NCBI GenBank assembly: GCA_021295155.1
Contig: JAJTJC010000036.1
Span: 930,001 to 994,000 of the forward strand
DNA from: Flavobacteriaceae bacterium D16
GTDB lineage: Bacteria > Bacteroidota > Bacteroidia > Flavobacteriales > Flavobacteriaceae
Length of the DNA stretch: 64,000 nucleotides
Reading direction: 5' to 3'
Below the pieces are notes generated by a model, which had not been told where the DNA came from, made no database searches, and worked only from the letters and a program-made list of their open reading frames with translations. The position numbers and the translations under genes were made by a program. Below, piece after piece: positions 60,744 to 64,000 of this stretch. How positions within the stretch are numbered: the stretch's first letter is position 1; each line of letters starts with the position of its first letter.

Positions 60744-63700
60744 ATGTATTTAAACTGCCATACCTACTACAGTCTCCGCTACGGAACCTTTTCCGAGGTG
60801 GAATTGTTGGAGCTGGCACGTAAAAACCAGTTAACCCGACTGGCACTAACCGACATCAACAATACGTCGGCAGGACTTAATTTTGTCCGTAAGGCTCAGG
60901 AGTATGGTATTGCTCCGGTTCTGGGGATCGATTTTCGCAACGGGGTGGTTCCCTGCTTTGTGGGGCTTGCCCGGAATAATGAGGGCTATCAGGAACTGAA
61001 CACCTTCCTTTCCGAATACCTGCACGAAGAAAAACCCTTTCCGCCCAAAGCGCCCCATTTTCACAATGCCTTTGTAGTCTACCCCTTTGAGCATGTACAG
61101 CAGCATAACCTGGATCATTTCCTGCCTCATGAGTATATAGGGGTGTCCCTGAATGACCTACGGCGACTGCCCTTTTCCCGCTATGGGGACTATCGTAAAA
61201 AACTGGTACTACTACAGTCCGTCACTTTTCGCAATAAAAGGGATTTTAACGCCCATAGATTGCTCAGGGCCATAGACAACAATGTGCTGCTAAGTAAGCT
61301 GCTCCCGGAAGAGCAGGCCAACCCGGAGGAGAAGATGTACCCTGTTGCCAACCTGGCTGAGGCCTGTAAAGAATATCCCTATATCCTTGAAAATACAGAG
61401 CATTTGTTGCGGAGTTGCCAAATCCATTTCGATTTTTCCCAGGACCGGGTACCACAAAACCTGAAGACCTATACGGGTACAACAACAGCAGATGAGGAAC
61501 TGCTGGTAAAACTTTGTCAGGAGGGGCTCCCATATCGATACCCTGAAGGGGGAGATCATATCCATACCCGCTTGCAAAAGGAACTGGAACTTATTAAGGA
61601 AAAGGGCTTTGTCTCTTATTTTTTGATCAACTGGGATATCGTTTCTTATGCACGCAAGAAGAATTTCTTCTATGTGGGCAGGGGGAGCGGTGCCAATAGT
61701 ATTGTAGCCTATCTGCTGCGTATTACGGATGTGGACCCTATTGACCTGGACCTCTATTTTGAACGCTTTATCAATCTCTATCGCACCAACCCACCCGATT
61801 TCGATATTGATTTTTCCTGGCGCGATAGGGAAGAGATGACGCAGTATATTTTTGGGCGGTTTGAAAATGTAGCCTTGCTGGGGACCTATGTTACCTTCAG
61901 GGATCGTGGAATCATCCGGGAGTTGGGGAAGGTTTTCGGACTACCCAAGGCTGAAATTGATTTTCTGTCTGAGGGACGTTACCATTTTGATAAACTCGAC
62001 GGAGTGGCCCAGCTGGTACTTCGCTATGGGCAACTCATCAGGGGGATGCCCAATTACCTGAGTATCCACGCCGGGGGGATTCTGATCAGCGAAAACCCCA
62101 TTCATTATTTCTCTGCCACCCACCTTCCTCCAAAGGGGTTTCCTACCACCCAGTTCGATATGGTAATTGCGGAAGATGTGGGCTTGTACAAGTTTGATAT
62201 CCTGGCCCAGCGGGGCCTGGCCAAGATCAAGGAAGCTTTGCAGATTGCCCGCGAGAACCAGCCAGAAGTTGCAGCAGCGGTTGATATTCATGATATCAAG
62301 CGATTTGTCAGGGACCCGGTGATCAACAATCTGGTGAAAACAGCCCAGTGCATGGGATGCTTTTATGTGGAATCTCCCGCCATGCGGATGTTATTGAGAA
62401 AATTGGAAGTAGACAATTACCTGGGGCTGGTGGCCGCCAGTTCCATCATAAGGCCGGGGGTATCCAAAAGCGGGATGATGCGGGAATACATCCTCAGGCA
62501 CCGGCACAAGGGACGGGCTGAAAGGGAGGCCCACCCGGTAATGCTGGATATTATGCCCGACACTTATGGGGTAATGGTTTACCAGGAAGACGTAATTAAA
62601 GTAGCCCACTATTTCGCAGGGCTGAGCCTGGGGGAAGCTGATGTGCTACGACGGGGGATGAGCGGCAAGTTCAGGTCGCGGGAAGAATTTCAAAAGGTCC
62701 GGGATAAGTTCATTCAGAATTGCCGGAGGAAAGGTTTTGGGGAGGAGCTTATTAACGAGATTTGGAACCAGGTGGCCAGTTTTGCCGGCTATGCTTTTGC
62801 CAAGGGTCATTCTGCCTCCTATGCGGTGGAGAGTTACCAAAGTCTGTTCCTCAGGGCCTATTTTCCTCTGGAATATATGGTGGCTGTACTGAACAACGGA
62901 GGTGGGTTTTATCGGCCTGAGTTCTATGTACATGAGGCCCGGATGCTGGGGGCAGTGATCCACGCGCCCTGTATTAATAAAAGCCAGGCCGCCAATTGTA
63001 TATGCGGGAAGCATATCTACCTGGGGTTTATATACCTGCGTGAATTAGAAAGTCGGGTCATGGATCGTATCCTGAAGGCACGTGCAAAGGAAGGTCCATT
63101 CACTTCCCTGGAGGATTTCCTGGACCGGGTCTTTATTTCTATTGAACAGCTGAGTATATTGATCCGTATTGATGCCTTTCGTTTTACCGGGATCAATAAA
63201 CACGAATTGTTGTGGCAGGCCCACTTGTTCCTGGGACATGGAAATCCGCTGGAACACCCTAAACTCTTTCCTCCGGCACAGCAGGATTTTCAGATACCCA
63301 AGCTCCATACCACAGATCTGGAGGCCGCTTTCACCCAGCTGGAATTACTTGGATTTGCCCTTTGCAGCCCTTTTAAGTTGTTAAAAGCCAGGCCTCAAAA
63401 CCGTATGGGAAGCCGGCACTTTGCACAATACCTGAATGGGCATATCGATATTTATGGTTATCTGGTAACGGTGAAGAATACGAAGACCCATAGCGTAAAG
63501 CGCATGCATTTTGCCACCTTTGTAGACCAGTACGGGGAGGTTTTTGATACAGTGCTCTTCCCTCCTGTAGCTGCCAAATATTCTTTCCGGGGTCGGGGTA
63601 TCTATCGTTCCTATGGCAAGGTGGTCAGCGAATTTGGCTTTCTCAGTATTGAGGTAATCAAAATGGAAAAACAGGATTATGTACAGGATCCGCGTTATGC

Positions 63701-63788
63701 CGAAATAAAAACAGCAACCAAAAGGCTTTCAAACAAGACAACCACTGACGATTCTACAAATTCTTATTTATCAGAAGCTCCTGAATAA
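60744..63788 (+). CDS. DNA polymerase III alpha subunit, DnaE2-type (second copy)
   Basis: This 1014-residue C-family polymerase starts with a PHP domain (MYLNCHTYYSLRYGTFSEVE), with the first His kept but a degenerate His-x-His-like set. The catalytic region includes PPDFDIDFSW at about residues 350-357 and AYAFAKGHSASYAVESYQS. The C-terminus has an OB fold (HIDIYGYLVTVKNTKTHS). Replicative DnaE in Bacteroidota is much longer (about 1450 residues), so this is probably the error-prone, DinB-linked form. It ends 8 nt before galK on the opposite strand. Confidence 0.88.
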   Translation: MYLNCHTYYSLRYGTFSEVELLELARKNQLTRLALTDINNTSAGLNFVRKAQEYGIAPVLGIDFRNGVVPCFVGLARNNEGYQELNTFLSEYLHEEKPFPPKAPHFHNAFVVYPFEHVQQHNLDHFLPHEYIGVSLNDLRRLPFSRYGDYRKKLVLLQSVTFRNKRDFNAHRLLRAIDNNVLLSKLLPEEQANPEEKMYPVANLAEACKEYPYILENTEHLLRSCQIHFDFSQDRVPQNLKTYTGTTTADEELLVKLCQEGLPYRYPEGGDHIHTRLQKELELIKEKGFVSYFLINWDIVSYARKKNFFYVGRGSGANSIVAYLLRITDVDPIDLDLYFERFINLYRTNPPDFDIDFSWRDREEMTQYIFGRFENVALLGTYVTFRDRGIIRELGKVFGLPKAEIDFLSEGRYHFDKLDGVAQLVLRYGQLIRGMPNYLSIHAGGILISENPIHYFSATHLPPKGFPTTQFDMVIAEDVGLYKFDILAQRGLAKIKEALQIARENQPEVAAAVDIHDIKRFVRDPVINNLVKTAQCMGCFYVESPAMRMLLRKLEVDNYLGLVAASSIIRPGVSKSGMMREYILRHRHKGRAEREAHPVMLDIMPDTYGVMVYQEDVIKVAHYFAGLSLGEADVLRRGMSGKFRSREEFQKVRDKFIQNCRRKGFGEELINEIWNQVASFAGYAFAKGHSASYAVESYQSLFLRAYFPLEYMVAVLNNGGGFYRPEFYVHEARMLGAVIHAPCINKSQAANCICGKHIYLGFIYLRELESRVMDRILKARAKEGPFTSLEDFLDRVFISIEQLSILIRIDAFRFTGINKHELLWQAHLFLGHGNPLEHPKLFPPAQQDFQIPKLHTTDLEAAFTQLELLGFALCSPFKLLKARPQNRMGSRHFAQYLNGHIDIYGYLVTVKNTKTHSVKRMHFATFVDQYGEVFDTVLFPPVAAKYSFRGRGIYRSYGKVVSEFGFLSIEVIKMEKQDYVQDPRYAEIKTATKRLSNKTTTDDSTNSYLSEAPE

Positions 63789-63796
63789 ACACATGA

Positions 63797-64000
63797 TTAA
63801 GTCCAGCTAAAGGAAGTGCCTCCGGAAGGTTTAGCCACGAACCAACTTAGGGTTTTACCAAATTCTTGTTTGTAGGCAGGGGCCAAGCGACTGATAAGAT
63901 TGGATACAGCCTTTTTATGGATTACGTTCAGGGAACAACCTCCAAAACCACCTCCCATAATACGGGATCCTAGAACCTCAGGATTATCCCGGGTGAAATC
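63797..64000 (-). CDS. galK: galactokinase, 3' part only
   Basis: The minus strand reads the C-terminal 67 residues of a GHMP kinase: VLGSRIMGGGFGGCSLNVIH, then SNLISRLAPAYKQEFG and the end SGGTSFSWT. The GGGFGGC motif is the third conserved GHMP motif of galactokinases. The gene continues beyond the window, so length and start cannot be given. It phosphorylates galactose in the Leloir pathway. It converges on the dnaE copy with 8 nt between. Confidence 0.85.
   Translation of the reverse strand, partial: DFTRDNPEVLGSRIMGGGFGGCSLNVIHKKAVSNLISRLAPAYKQEFGKTLSWFVAKPSGGTSFSWT

Noticed and set aside
60464-60745. 93-residue minus-strand ORF in the dinB-dnaE gap
   Set aside because: Translation of palindromic sequence; no domain, and better explained as the structured non-coding element.
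1-64000. CRISPR array, integrase, transposase or prophage
   Set aside because: No regularly spaced repeat array and no recognisable recombinase or phage gene was found in any frame.

Overview
The window reads as a chromosomal segment of a marine-type member of Flavobacteriaceae (Bacteroidota). Supporting signs are type IX secretion (T9SS) C-terminal sorting domains, a SusC/CirA-style TonB receptor with a surface-type lipoprotein, DUF4286, DUF1800/DUF1501 and DUF4199 genes, and promoters of the TTG-N20-TAnnTTTG kind. Most of it is compact housekeeping sequence with many 1-14 nt gene overlaps. Accessory or decayed sequence is concentrated at 51.4-54 kb and 57.4-60.7 kb.

Layout. 0-8 kb: CBS-pair protein, zinc-finger protein, secreted BNR-repeat protein plus M28 peptidase, a short SSB, ferritin and a histone-deacetylase-like hydrolase. 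8-16 kb: metG with a plug-domain protein, then the DUF1800/DUF1501 pair. 16-25 kb: YraN, an ACT-domain protein, and a minus-strand cluster of Lhr-like helicase, PdeM, class V aminotransferase and mfd. 25-31 kb: TerB-like protein, fbp, GNAT-lysC, and an OlsF-like bifunctional acyltransferase. 31-36 kb: VOC, DUF1801 and DUF4199 genes with a membrane-anchored LuxR-type regulator, then a coupled nitrilase-cupin-dehydrogenase operon. 36-44 kb: mgtE, rsmA and a DUF4286-GGCT fusion, a TPR protein, serS, an HTTM protein and ribF. 44-51 kb: a 1256-residue T9SS metalloprotease with a lipoprotein, then pth, rplY and prs. 51-54 kb: tRNA-Leu(CAA), a structured repeat region, a truncated polysaccharide-biosynthesis gene and two exported unknowns. 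54-59 kb: a TonB-receptor operon, then a cluster of three very small membrane ORFs and a lipoprotein. 59-64 kb: dinB and a second DNA polymerase III alpha subunit separated by a highly structured element, then the 3' end of galK.

How the genes work together. dinB plus the second alpha subunit look like a translesion module, and tandem repeats in front of dinB look like its operator. The helicase/PdeM pair belongs to the ligase-associated repair system, but its ligase and exonuclease partners are not here. The LuxR-type regulator sits next to a promoter with two identical 10-bp sites 22 bp apart and no good -33 element, which suggests a small activator circuit controlling DUF4199-DUF1801-VOC.

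No CRISPR array, intact transposase, integrase, phage gene or rRNA was seen. The most unusual items are the regulatory repeats at 32.8 kb and 59.1 kb, the nested-dyad element at 60.4-60.7 kb, the post-tRNA repeat region, and the tandem 56-residue membrane proteins with a 35-residue ORF between them. All function calls come from reading the sequence and from family knowledge; no database search was run.
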